A stretch of DNA of 28,361 nt, from the NCBI GenBank assembly GCA_023393755.1, contig JAEXCA010000088.1:1-28361 (forward strand), in the 5' to 3' direction. How positions within the stretch are numbered: the first letter of the stretch is position 1; each line of letters begins with the position of its first letter. Source of the DNA: Actinomycetes bacterium (lineage in GTDB: Bacteria; Actinomycetota; Actinomycetes; Propionibacteriales; Propionibacteriaceae). The translations under genes were made by a program, and so were the position numbers. The notes below the pieces were generated by a model. It saw only the letters and a list, made by a program, of their open reading frames with translations. It was not told the DNA's origin and searched no databases. Positions 22,405 to 28,361 of the stretch are shown here, one piece after another.

Positions 22405-23409
22405 TCAGTACTGATCGTCGAAGTCGTCGGCGGCGTCGTACTGGCTGAGCGCAGCCAGCGGGTCGAAGCCGGGGGCGCTGTCCTTCAGCGACAGGCCCAT
22501 CTCGTGCAGCCGCAGCTTGACCTCCTCGATCGACTTGGAGCCGAAGTTGCGGATGTCGAGCAGATCCTGCTCCGAGCGGGAGACCAGCTCGCTGACGGTG
22601 TGGATGCCCTCGCGCTTGAGGCAGTTGTAGCTGCGCATGGTGAGCTTGAGCTCCTCCACCGGCAGCGCCAGGTCGGCAGCCAGCTGCTCGTCCACCGGGG
22701 ACGGGCCGATCTCGATGCCCTCGGCGTCCACGTTCAACTCACGGGCCAGGCCGAACAGCTCGACCAGGGTCTTGCCGGCCGAGGCGACGGCGTCCCGCGG
22801 CAGGATGGACGGCTTGGTCTCGACGTCCACGATCAGCTTGTCGAAGTCGGTGCGCTGCTCGACGCGGGTGGCCTCGACCTTGTAGGTGACCTTGAGCACC
22901 GGCGAGTAGATCGAGTCGACCGGGATCCGGCCGATCTCGGCCTCGGGGTTCTTGTTCTGGACGGCGGAGACGTAGCCGCGGCCACGCTCGACGACCAGTT
23001 CCATCTCGATCTTGCCGTTGTCGTTCAGGGTGGCGATGTGCAGCTCGGGGTTGTGGATCTCCACCCCCGCCGGCGGGGCGATGTCGGCCGCGGTCACCGC
23101 GCCGGCACCGGCCTTGCGCAGGTACATGACGACCGGCTCGTCCTCCTCGGAGGAGAGCACCAGCTGCTTGAGGTTCAGCACGATCTCGGTGACGTCCTCG
23201 ACGACACCCTCCAGGGTGGAGAACTCGTGCTGGTTGCCCTCGATCTTGATGCTGGTCACGGCCGCGCCCGGGATGGACGACAGCAGGGTGCGACGCAGCG
23301 AGTTGCCCAGGGTGTAGCCGAAGCCGGGCTCCAGGGGTTCGATGACGAACCGGGAGCGGAAGTCGTCAGTGACCTCTTCGGTCAGGATCGGACGCTGTGC
23401 GATGAGCAT
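22405..23409 (-). CDS. rpoA: DNA-directed RNA polymerase subunit alpha
   Basis: This 334-residue protein has the dimerising N-terminal domain (about 1-235; MLIAQRPILTEE, FGYTLGNSLRRTLLSSIPGAAVTSIKIEG) and the C-terminal domain (about 250-315; LTMRSYNCLKREGIHTVSELVSRSEQDLLDIRNFGSKSIEEVKLRL). The C-terminal domain contacts UP elements and activators. The Arg and Asn-Cys-Leu-Lys residues that touch DNA are intact. It is in the usual place between rpsD and rplQ. Confidence 0.98.
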   Translation of the reverse strand: MLIAQRPILTEEVTDDFRSRFVIEPLEPGFGYTLGNSLRRTLLSSIPGAAVTSIKIEGNQHEFSTLEGVVEDVTEIVLNLKQLVLSSEEDEPVVMYLRKAGAGAVTAADIAPPAGVEIHNPELHIATLNDNGKIEMELVVERGRGYVSAVQNKNPEAEIGRIPVDSIYSPVLKVTYKVEATRVEQRTDFDKLIVDVETKPSILPRDAVASAGKTLVELFGLARELNVDAEGIEIGPSPVDEQLAADLALPVEELKLTMRSYNCLKREGIHTVSELVSRSEQDLLDIRNFGSKSIEEVKLRLHEMGLSLKDSAPGFDPLAALSQYDAADDFDDQY

Positions 23410-23452
23410 GTGTTTCCTTTCAACCGCCCGCTATTTGACGGTGTCGAGTGAA

Positions 23453-23480
23453 GCGCCCGGGCGCTGGATCGCGCCCGGGC
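23453..23480 (-). promoter_or_regulatory. Perfect hairpin between rpsD and rpoA
   Basis: GCCCGGGCGC (23455-23464) and GCGCCCGGGC (23471-23480) form a 10-bp stem with a 6-nt loop in the 85-bp rpsD-rpoA gap. It may be a partial terminator or RNA-processing site that sets the rpoA/rplQ level relative to upstream ribosomal proteins. There is no T-run. Confidence 0.5.
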
Positions 23481-23494
23481 CTCATGTGAAGTTG

Positions 23495-24100
23495 TTACTT
23501 GGAGTAGAGCTCGACGATCAGCTGCTCGCTGACGTCGATGGTGATCTGCTCGCGGACCGGCAGCTGGTGCACCAGGATCCGTCCCCGGTTCGGACGCACG
23601 GTCAGCCAGCCCGGCACGACGCGCTCGTGGTGCACCTCGCGGGCGATCACGAACGGGGTCAGGTTCTGCGACTTCGGCTTGATGTCGATGACGTCGTAGG
23701 CGCTGACCCGGTAGCTCGGGACGTTGACCTTCTTGCCGTTCACCAGGAAGTGGCCGGGCACCACCAGCTGGCGGGCCTGCCGCCGGGTGCCAGCCAGGCC
23801 AGCGCGGTACACCACGTTGTCCAGCCGGGATTCCAGGATGATCAGCAGGTTGTCGCCGGTCTTGCCGGAGAGCCGGTTGGCCTCCTCGTAGTAGCGACGG
23901 AACTGCTTCTCCAGCACACCGTAGGCGAAGCGGGCCTTCTGCTTCTCGCGAAGCTGCAGCAGGTACTCGCTCTCCTTGGTGCGGCCGCGGCCGTGCATGC
24001 CCGGGGGGTACGCGCGACGCTCGAAGGCCTTGTCATTGCCCACCAGGTCGGTGCCGAGCCGGCGGGACTTCTTGGTGATGGGTCCGGTGTAACGGGCCAT
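23495..24100 (-). CDS. rpsD: 30S ribosomal protein S4
   Basis: This 201-residue primary 16S rRNA-binding protein has the S4 N-terminal domain (MARYTGPITKKSRRLGTDL, YPPGMHGRGRTKESEYLLQLREKQKARFAYGVLEKQF) and the S4 RNA-binding fold (SRLDNVVYRAGLAGTRRQARQLVVPGHFLVNGKKVNVPSYRV). The N terminus lacks the four-cysteine zinc site, so this is the zinc-free (C-) form. It is cotranscribed with rpsK, 26 bp away. Confidence 0.98.
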   Translation of the reverse strand: MARYTGPITKKSRRLGTDLVGNDKAFERRAYPPGMHGRGRTKESEYLLQLREKQKARFAYGVLEKQFRRYYEEANRLSGKTGDNLLIILESRLDNVVYRAGLAGTRRQARQLVVPGHFLVNGKKVNVPSYRVSAYDVIDIKPKSQNLTPFVIAREVHHERVVPGWLTVRPNRGRILVHQLPVREQITIDVSEQLIVELYSK

Positions 24101-24126
24101 GGTTGAACTCCTCTCTCAGCTCGGGA

Positions 24127-24543
24127 CTAGACGCGACGACGCTTGGGCGGACGGCAGCCGTTGTGCGGCACCGGGGTGACGTCGGAGATCGGACCGATCT
24201 CCAGCCCCACCGCGCCGAGCGAACGGATGGCGGTCTCCCGGCCGGAACCGGGGCCCTTGACGAAGACGTCAACGCGCTTCATCCCGTGCTCCATGGCACG
24301 CCGACCGGCGGCCTCGGCGGCCATACCGGCCGCGAACGGGGTGGACTTGCGGGAGCCCTTGAAGCCGATCGTGCCGGCGGACGCCCACGCGATCACCGCA
24401 CCGGTCGGGTCGGTGATCGTGATGATCGTGTTGTTGAACGTGCTCTTGATGTGCGCCTGACCGGCGACGATGTTCTTCTTCTCCTTGCGGCGAAGCTTGG
24501 TCTTGGCAGCCTTCTGGCTTGCCGTGCGGCCTGCAGTAGCCAT
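24127..24543 (-). CDS. rpsK: 30S ribosomal protein S11
   Basis: This 138-residue protein contains KKNIVAGQAHIKSTFNNTIITITDPTGAVIAWASAGTIGFKGSRKSTPFAAGMAAE and ends DVTPVPHNGCRPPKRRRV, both diagnostic for S11. S11 helps form the mRNA platform with S6 and S18. The N terminus has a short basic extension (TASQKAAKTKLRRKEK). Confidence 0.98.
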   Translation of the reverse strand: MATAGRTASQKAAKTKLRRKEKKNIVAGQAHIKSTFNNTIITITDPTGAVIAWASAGTIGFKGSRKSTPFAAGMAAEAAGRRAMEHGMKRVDVFVKGPGSGRETAIRSLGAVGLEIGPISDVTPVPHNGCRPPKRRRV

Positions 24544-24580
24544 GTGTTCTCAGTCTCTCCTGTGTCCCTACAGGCCGCGG

Positions 24581-24955
<375 letters not shown>

Positions 24956-25276
24956 CAGGCGGTTACCTTTCAGTGTTCGGCACCCGGTTCCCCGGCTACC
25001 GCGAAGGTGTCTGGCGTGGTGCGTCCCCCACCGCCTGGCGGGGCCCCGGCCTTCGTCCGGGGGTGGATCCCGAGACTGCGTCCCGGGCTTGCTACCACGT
25101 TCTGTAGTGATTGCGGCTGGCGCCGCGAGTCGCGCCGGAGGCGCTCCCCTCGTTCCTCGCAATCTGGCCCTGGTGGGCCTGGGGCTTGGTGTGCCCCTCT
25201 TCAGTTGTGTCCGTGGACGGTTGCCCGTCCGGGTGTTCCGCGTCCCGCGCTGGCGGGGCGAGGTCTGACGCGAATA
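24956..25276 (-). other. 321-bp structured gap between rpmJ and rpsM
   Basis: No credible coding frame fills this unusually long gap inside a normally tight operon. Several hairpins are visible. GGACGG-TTGC-CCGTCC (25215-25230) reads on the minus strand as a 6-bp stem closed by a GCAA tetraloop. CCCCGG (25044-25049) pairs with CCGGGG (25057-25062). It could hold a terminator for infA-rpmJ, a promoter for the rpsM-rplQ part, or an autoregulatory mRNA leader. I find no clear -35/-10 pair. Confidence 0.45.
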
Positions 25277-25390
25277 TCAGCCCTGGCGCTGCTTGTGGCG
25301 CGGGTTGTCGCAGATCACCATCACGCGACCGTGCCGGCGGATCACCTTGCACTTGTCGCAGATCTTCTTGACGCTCGGCTGAACCTTCAT
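25277..25390 (-). CDS. rpmJ: 50S ribosomal protein L36
   Basis: A 37-residue frame reads MKVQPSVKKICDKCKVIRRH, continues GRVMVICDNPRHKQRQG and stops at 25277. It has the zinc ligands Cys11, Cys14, Cys27 and His32, so it is the zinc-binding (C+) form. Position between infA and rpsM is the usual one. It is too short for most gene finders but unmistakable. Confidence 0.97.
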   Translation of the reverse strand: MKVQPSVKKICDKCKVIRRHGRVMVICDNPRHKQRQG

Positions 25391-25463
25391 CGAGCAACTT
25401 TCTGACTCATCGCCGAGCACAGGGGTACCCCTGCGGTTCGGGCTGGTGGTGGTTATCTGTGGC

Positions 25464-25685
25464 CTACCGGTGACGGAAGACGATGCGTCCGCGGCTCAGG
25501 TCATAGGGGGAAAGTTCGACGACGACCCGGTCGGCGGGGATGATGCGGATGTAGTGCTGCCGCATCTTGCCGCTGATGGTCGCCAGAACCTTGTGCCCGT
25601 TGGCCAGTTCCACCCGGAACATGGCGTTGGGCAGGGCTTCGACGACGGTTCCCTCCAGTTCGAGGGCGCCTTCCTTCTTCGCCAT
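25464..25685 (-). CDS. infA: Translation initiation factor IF-1
   Basis: This 73-residue OB-fold protein reads MAKKEGALELEGTVVEALPN, then MFRVELANGHKVLATISGKM and ends LSPYDLSRGRIVFRHR. All conserved rRNA-binding residues are in place. It binds the A site of the 30S subunit during initiation. It is the first gene of the infA-rpmJ-rpsM-rpsK-rpsD-rpoA-rplQ block. Confidence 0.98.
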   Translation of the reverse strand: MAKKEGALELEGTVVEALPNAMFRVELANGHKVLATISGKMRQHYIRIIPADRVVVELSPYDLSRGRIVFRHR

Positions 25686-25738
25686 TACTCCCTAACGTGA
25701 GATGTGAGGACGCACGCGCTGCCGACGCAGGTCATGCA

Positions 25739-25776
25739 AGGATCGATCCTACGCCACCACCGGGTATCGGCCCAAA
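25739..25776 (-). promoter_or_regulatory. Candidate infA promoter and 12-bp palindrome
   Basis: On the minus strand TTGGGC (25770-25775) and TAGGAT (25746-25751) are 18 bp apart and resemble an actinobacterial housekeeping promoter about 60 bp upstream of infA. The -10 overlaps the perfect palindrome AGGATCGATCCT (25739-25750), which could bind a regulator. Confidence 0.45.
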
Positions 25777-25786
25777 TCCCGTGCGC

Positions 25787-26197
25787 TCACGGTCGGGGCT
25801 CCGCCTGTTCCCCCGAACGGCGAACCGCGACGAACCAGGCGATGCCTGCGGCGAGGTGCATCGCCGCCAGCGTGAGGCCGGCGGTGAGGTCGGTGGCCAT
25901 GGTGAGCGGTGCGATCGTCGAGACTGCGCCGAGCCCCAGACCGATCCAGGCCAGCAGTTGGACACCGCCGGGACGGCGGCGGGCAACCAGCCAGAGCAAT
26001 CCGGTGCCGAGCGCGAAGGTCACGCCGGTGGCAATGATCACCTGGGCGACCCCGACCGGCTGTCCCGCAGCGACCAGGGTTGCACCGGCCGCCCGGCCGA
26101 TGAAGAGCACAACGAGATTGACCACGATCGCGGCGACCGCCGCGGTGGGAACCGCGATGCCGAGCGAGCGGACGGGGGTGGGGGCTGTGAAAGCCAT
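25787..26197 (-). CDS. Small four-helix membrane protein (DUF6069-like)
   Basis: This 136-residue hydrophobic protein has four transmembrane helices: VPTAAVAAIVVNLVVLFIG, VAQVIIATGVTFALGTGLLWLVA, LLAWIGLGLGAVSTIAPLTM and TLAAMHLAAGIAWFVAV. The pattern matches the DUF6069 group, which has no known function and is often next to a MarR or TetR regulator. ATG 26197 is chosen because GGAGGA lies 4 nt upstream; an upstream ATG at 26224 lies in the operator. It is divergent from a MarR gene and has a good promoter overlapping apparent MarR sites. Confidence 0.75.
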   Translation of the reverse strand: MAFTAPTPVRSLGIAVPTAAVAAIVVNLVVLFIGRAAGATLVAAGQPVGVAQVIIATGVTFALGTGLLWLVARRRPGGVQLLAWIGLGLGAVSTIAPLTMATDLTAGLTLAAMHLAAGIAWFVAVRRSGEQAEPRP

Positions 26198-26210
26198 GAC
26201 TCCTCCAATG

Positions 26211-26225
26211 CTTGAGTTGGTCAAG
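26211..26225. promoter_or_regulatory. Operator 1 (MarR-type palindrome)
   Basis: CTTGAGTTGGTCAAG is an inverted repeat (CTTGA-N5-TCAAG) just downstream of the predicted start of the minus-strand membrane gene. It closely matches operator 2; the centres lie 37 bp apart. Confidence 0.6.
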
Positions 26226-26232
26226 TAATTCG

Positions 26233-26261
26233 AGGGTAAGGCAGATACTTGAGTTCGTCAA
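26233..26261 (-). promoter_or_regulatory. Promoter of the DUF6069-like gene
   Basis: On the minus strand TTGACG (26256-26261) and TACCCT (26233-26238) are 17 bp apart, a good sigma-70 match. Its -35 overlaps operator 2, and operator 1 covers the start region, a layout suited to repression. Confidence 0.6.
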
Positions 26262-26262
26262 C
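26248..26262. promoter_or_regulatory. Operator 2 (MarR-type palindrome)
   Basis: CTTGAGTTCGTCAAC repeats the TTGA-N5-TCAA pattern of operator 1 at 13 of 15 positions. It overlaps the -35 of the minus-strand promoter and lies just upstream of the marR -10 (TAACCT, 26279-26284). Confidence 0.6.
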
Positions 26263-26290
26263 CATTGAGCACATCCACTAACCTGCTGCC

Positions 26291-26716
26291 ATGACCGAGC
26301 AGGAACAGCGCGTCACCGAAGCGCGCACCCTCTCCATGCTGCTGCACCAAGCCGCCGAGCGGGCCCGCAGCGACTTCGCCGCCCTCGCCGCCCGGCACGG
26401 CGCCACGCCGCCGATGGCTCGCCTGCTGCTGCTGCTCGCCGAGCCCATGTCCATGCGCGCGGTGGCCGGCGCGCTGGACGTCGACCCGTCCTACATCACC
26501 GGGGTCGCCGACGAACTCGAGCGGGCCGGCCTGGTCGAGCGGATCCCCGGGGCCGACCGGCGGGTCAAGCTACTGCGCACCACCGGTGAAGGCGGCAAGC
26601 TCCGCGCCCAACTCGTCCAAGCGATCGGCGAGGAGGCGACCGTGCTGACCAGGCTCACCGCCGCCGAGCGAACGGCCCTGCGCCGGATCGCCGAGCACCT
26701 GCTCGGCACCTCCTGA
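26291..26716 (+). CDS. MarR-family transcriptional regulator
   Basis: This 141-residue protein has a dimerisation helix, then a winged helix-turn-helix (about 40-100): PPMARLLLLLAEPMSMRAVAGALDVDPSYITGVADELERAGLVERIPGADRRVKLLRTT, ending in the DRR wing motif. A final helix pairs with its partner. MarR proteins release DNA on binding small aromatic or oxidised ligands. It is divergent from the DUF6069-like gene, and two TTGA-N5-TCAA sites lie between them, so it probably controls both. TAACCT stands 6 nt before ATG with no Shine-Dalgarno, so it is probably leaderless. Confidence 0.92.
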   Translation: MTEQEQRVTEARTLSMLLHQAAERARSDFAALAARHGATPPMARLLLLLAEPMSMRAVAGALDVDPSYITGVADELERAGLVERIPGADRRVKLLRTTGEGGKLRAQLVQAIGEEATVLTRLTAAERTALRRIAEHLLGTS

Positions 26717-26735
26717 CCCAGCCCGGACCACCGTT

Positions 26736-26810
26736 GAACAAATCGTCCTCCAGATAGGCGATTCGGGCGGCCAACGAGCCGGATGACGCCATCTGGAAGT
26801 CGATTTGTTC
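26736..26810. repeat. Imperfect inverted repeat (24-25 bp arms) after marR
   Basis: The arms 26736-26760 and 26787-26810 begin and end with GAACAAATCG and CGATTTGTTC and share TCCAGAT/ATCTGGA, with few mismatches and one bulge; 26 bp lie between. It may be the marR terminator or a small intergenic repeat element. There is no T-run. Confidence 0.55.
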
Positions 26811-26868
26811 GTCGGCACCCCTCGTGGGCACCTTGAGCGCGGCCGACTGATCCGGCCGAATCGCAGCG

Positions 26869-27387
26869 CTACGCCGCCGCGCCAGCGGTCGGCATCCCGG
26901 TGGTCGGGGTCCCGGTGGTCGGGGTCCCGGTGGTCGGGGTCCCGGCGGTCTGATCCCACTCCCGTGGGGTGAGGTCGGGACGCCGATGCAGGTAGCCGTT
27001 GGAGAGCAGCGGGGACGAAATGATCATGTCCGCGCTGGCCACATTGCAGGCCATCGGGATGTTCCACACCGCGCCGATCCGCAGCAGCGCCTTCACGTCC
27101 GGGTCGTGCGGCTGAGCCTCCAACGGATCCCAGAAGAAGATCAGCAGATCCAGCGCGCCCTCCGCGATCCGGGCGCCGATCTGCTGATCGCCACCCACCG
27201 GCCCGGAGAGGAACCGGTGGACCGGCAGCCCCAACTCGTACTCCAACATCGTCCCGGTCGTCCCGGTGGCGTAGAGGTCATGCTCGGCCAGGGTGTCGCG
27301 GTTGTACCCCGCCCAGCGGAGCAGCTCGGTCTTCATGTTGTCGTGCGCAACCAACGCGATCTGGCGTCGATTTCCGGTCAGCATCAT
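26869..27387 (-). CDS. mgsA: Methylglyoxal synthase
   Basis: This enzyme turns dihydroxyacetone phosphate into methylglyoxal and phosphate, a bypass of lower glycolysis. Residues aligned with E. coli MgsA: His15 (ALVAHDN), the phosphate loop ATGTTG (40-45), Asp67 (GGDQQIG), Asp87 (FFWDPLE), His94 and Asp97 (PHDPDVKAL). The core ends about residue 145. The tail is a tandem GTPTTGTPTTGTPTTG repeat encoded by a 15-bp unit repeated at about 26886-26950, not seen in the core family. The start at 27387 is preferred (GAGGGGG 5 nt upstream on the minus strand). It is divergent from a TetR gene that precedes GAPDH. Confidence 0.95.
   Translation of the reverse strand: MMLTGNRRQIALVAHDNMKTELLRWAGYNRDTLAEHDLYATGTTGTMLEYELGLPVHRFLSGPVGGDQQIGARIAEGALDLLIFFWDPLEAQPHDPDVKALLRIGAVWNIPMACNVASADMIISSPLLSNGYLHRRPDLTPREWDQTAGTPTTGTPTTGTPTTGMPTAGAAA
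26886..26950. repeat. 15-bp tandem repeat in the mgsA 3' end
   Basis: The unit CCCGGTGGTCGGGGT is repeated about four times, the outer copies diverged. It keeps frame and encodes Thr-Pro-Thr-Thr-Gly repeats in the protein tail. The copy number may vary between strains. Confidence 0.8.
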
Positions 27388-27547
27388 GGATACCCCCTCG
27401 CTACCCATGATGCCGTGCCGGTGTTGCGGGAACGTTACCCGTACCCGGCTGGCCGGTTACGACCAGACCAGCAACCAGGCTCAGTTCCAGTCACACACCG
27501 CGCCCTCGCCACGGCGCACCGGAACCGCCCTCCGCGGGAGCTCCGAC

Positions 27548-27576
27548 TGGACTGTACCTACTAGTAGGTATAGCGT
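27548..27576 (+). promoter_or_regulatory. tetR promoter with 16-bp palindromic operator in the spacer
   Basis: TGGACT (27548-27553) and TAGCGT (27571-27576) are 17 bp apart, and the spacer is filled by the perfect palindrome TACCTACTAGTAGGTA (27555-27570). ATG 27583 is 6 nt past the -10. This is the usual layout of an autorepressed TetR gene. Confidence 0.7.
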
Positions 27577-27582
27577 AGCTCC

Positions 27583-28161
27583 ATGGAGACGCGGGAACGA
27601 CTTGTCCGGACGATGAGCGAGTTGATGTGGGAGCGCGGCTATGCCGACACCAGCCCGCGCGACGTCCGGGAGCGCTCCGGCGTCGGGCAGGGGAGCCTGT
27701 ACCACCACTTCCCCACCAAGCGGGATCTGGCGGTGGCGGCGTTGGAGCGCAATGTGGCCGATCTGCTGCCGGCGGCGTCCGAGCTGGAGGGCCCCGGCGA
27801 TCCGCTGGCGCGGATCGAGGCGTACCTGATGCGTCCCCGCGACCCGCTCAAGGGGTGCAAGGTCGGCCGGATGACCCAGGATCCCCAGGTCCGCGAGGAT
27901 CCGGTGCTGCTGGCGCCGGTCTCCCGGGCATTCGCGCAGATTCATCGCAGCTGGGCCGCGGTGCTACGGCAGGCCGTCGCCGCCGGCCAGCTTCGGCAGG
28001 ATCTCGATCCCGACCGGCTCGCCCACACCCTGATGGCCGTGCTGCAGGGCGGCTACGTGCTGGCCATCGCCCAGCAGGATCCCGCTCCGTTCGACGATGC
28101 CCGCCAGGGTGCCCTCGACCTCCTCAGAGCAGCAGCCGACAACACCAGTGAAGGAAAGTGA
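27583..28161 (+). CDS. TetR-family transcriptional regulator
   Basis: This 192-residue protein has the N-terminal TetR helix-turn-helix (ERGYADTSPRDVRERSGVGQGSLYHHFPTKRDLAVAAL, residues 18-53). The C-terminal ligand domain is of the YxaF/LmrA kind (GCKVGRMTQDP, ALLQGGYVLA-like end). A cysteine in LKGCKVG is a possible sensing residue. The start codon is 6 nt behind a -10 box, so the message is likely leaderless. A 16-bp palindrome in the promoter suggests autorepression. The GAPDH gene begins 5 bp after its stop, so the regulator probably controls it too. Confidence 0.92.
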   Translation: METRERLVRTMSELMWERGYADTSPRDVRERSGVGQGSLYHHFPTKRDLAVAALERNVADLLPAASELEGPGDPLARIEAYLMRPRDPLKGCKVGRMTQDPQVREDPVLLAPVSRAFAQIHRSWAAVLRQAVAAGQLRQDLDPDRLAHTLMAVLQGGYVLAIAQQDPAPFDDARQGALDLLRAAADNTSEGK

Positions 28162-28166
28162 CAGTC

Positions 28167-28361
28167 ATGACAGTGCGAATTGGCATCAACGGATTCGGAC
28201 GGATCGGACGCAGCTACCTGCGGGCCGCCCTCGCCAATGACGCCGACGTCGAGGTGGTCGCGGTCAACGACCTCGCCGACGCGAGGACCCTGGCGACCCT
28301 GCTGGAATGGGACTCCCTCTCCGGCCATCTCGACGGCGTCGCCCGGGGGGGGGCGGGTGTG
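28167..28361 (+). CDS. gap: Glyceraldehyde-3-phosphate dehydrogenase, N-terminal part (partial)
   Basis: The frame runs off the window after 65 residues. MTVRIGINGFGRIGRSYLRAA is the NAD-binding start of GAPDH, followed by VEVVAVNDLADARTLATLLEWDSLSGHLDG, where most GAPDHs read NDLTD...LAHLLKYDSVHG. Departure from that consensus (LLEWDSLSG) suggests a divergent paralogue rather than the main glycolytic enzyme. AAGGAAAG (28151-28158) is the ribosome binding site. The last bases contain a run of nine G residues near the window end, and the final residues may be affected by a read error. Confidence 0.9.
   Translation, partial: MTVRIGINGFGRIGRSYLRAALANDADVEVVAVNDLADARTLATLLEWDSLSGHLDGVARGGAGV

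Noticed and set aside
28345..28361. Divergent GAPDH residues at the end of the window
   Set aside because: They follow a run of nine G residues at the very end of the sequence and may reflect a read or assembly error.

Overview
The window is high-GC DNA with tightly packed operons, many ATGA and TGATG stop/start overlaps, frequent GTG starts and several apparently leaderless genes. Together with two RpfB-type resuscitation-promoting factors, an LPXTG-anchored surface protein, an infA-rpmJ-rpsM-rpsK-rpsD-rpoA-rplQ block and an Fe/Mn superoxide dismutase that strongly recalls the Propionibacterium enzyme, this points to an actinomycete, most likely in or near the Propionibacteriaceae. No database was searched; the taxonomy is an inference.

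Layout. 1-3304: an amino-sugar type operon (3' end of a BadF-type kinase, GntR/UTRA regulator, neutral ceramidase-like amidase, SIS-domain protein). 3329-4537: two minus-strand membrane proteins (MarC, YccF). 4709-6863: a translationally coupled RNA-modification cluster (trmB, truA, RsmC-like methyltransferase). 6943-7392: a small LEA-like helical protein.

7595-14495 is the most interesting region. A promoter and a cobalamin riboswitch precede six closely coupled genes: three secreted proteins sharing an N-terminal Cys-x-Gly-Val-Trp-Val-Val-Val domain that looks like the transcobalamin/intrinsic-factor beta domain (DUF4430-like), then an ECF-type vitamin transporter (T protein, fused double ATPase, S protein). 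The first secreted protein also carries an alpha/alpha-toroid domain and a sortase motif. I read it as a Gram-positive surface B12 capture and uptake system built from intrinsic-factor-like parts.

14571-15220: superoxide dismutase with a strong terminator. 15221-16224: about 1 kb without a credible gene, containing five degenerate 27-30 bp repeats separated by 32-33 bp, which looks like a decayed orphan type I-E CRISPR array, followed by a fold-back structure. 16225-18679: two tandem rpfB paralogues sharing an upstream dyad and near-identical N-terminal halves but with different lysozyme-like domains. 18831-20174: a SUKH/SMI1-like protein, followed by a 144-bp MITE-like palindromic element flanked by TA.

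20380-25685 (minus strand): a hypothetical protein and the rplQ-rpoA-rpsD-rpsK-rpsM-rpmJ-infA block, with a 321-bp structured gap between rpmJ and rpsM. 25787-26716: a divergent MarR/small membrane protein pair with two apparent operators. 26869-28361: methylglyoxal synthase (minus) divergent from a TetR regulator with a perfect 16-bp palindrome in its promoter, followed by the 5' end of a GAPDH gene that runs off the window.
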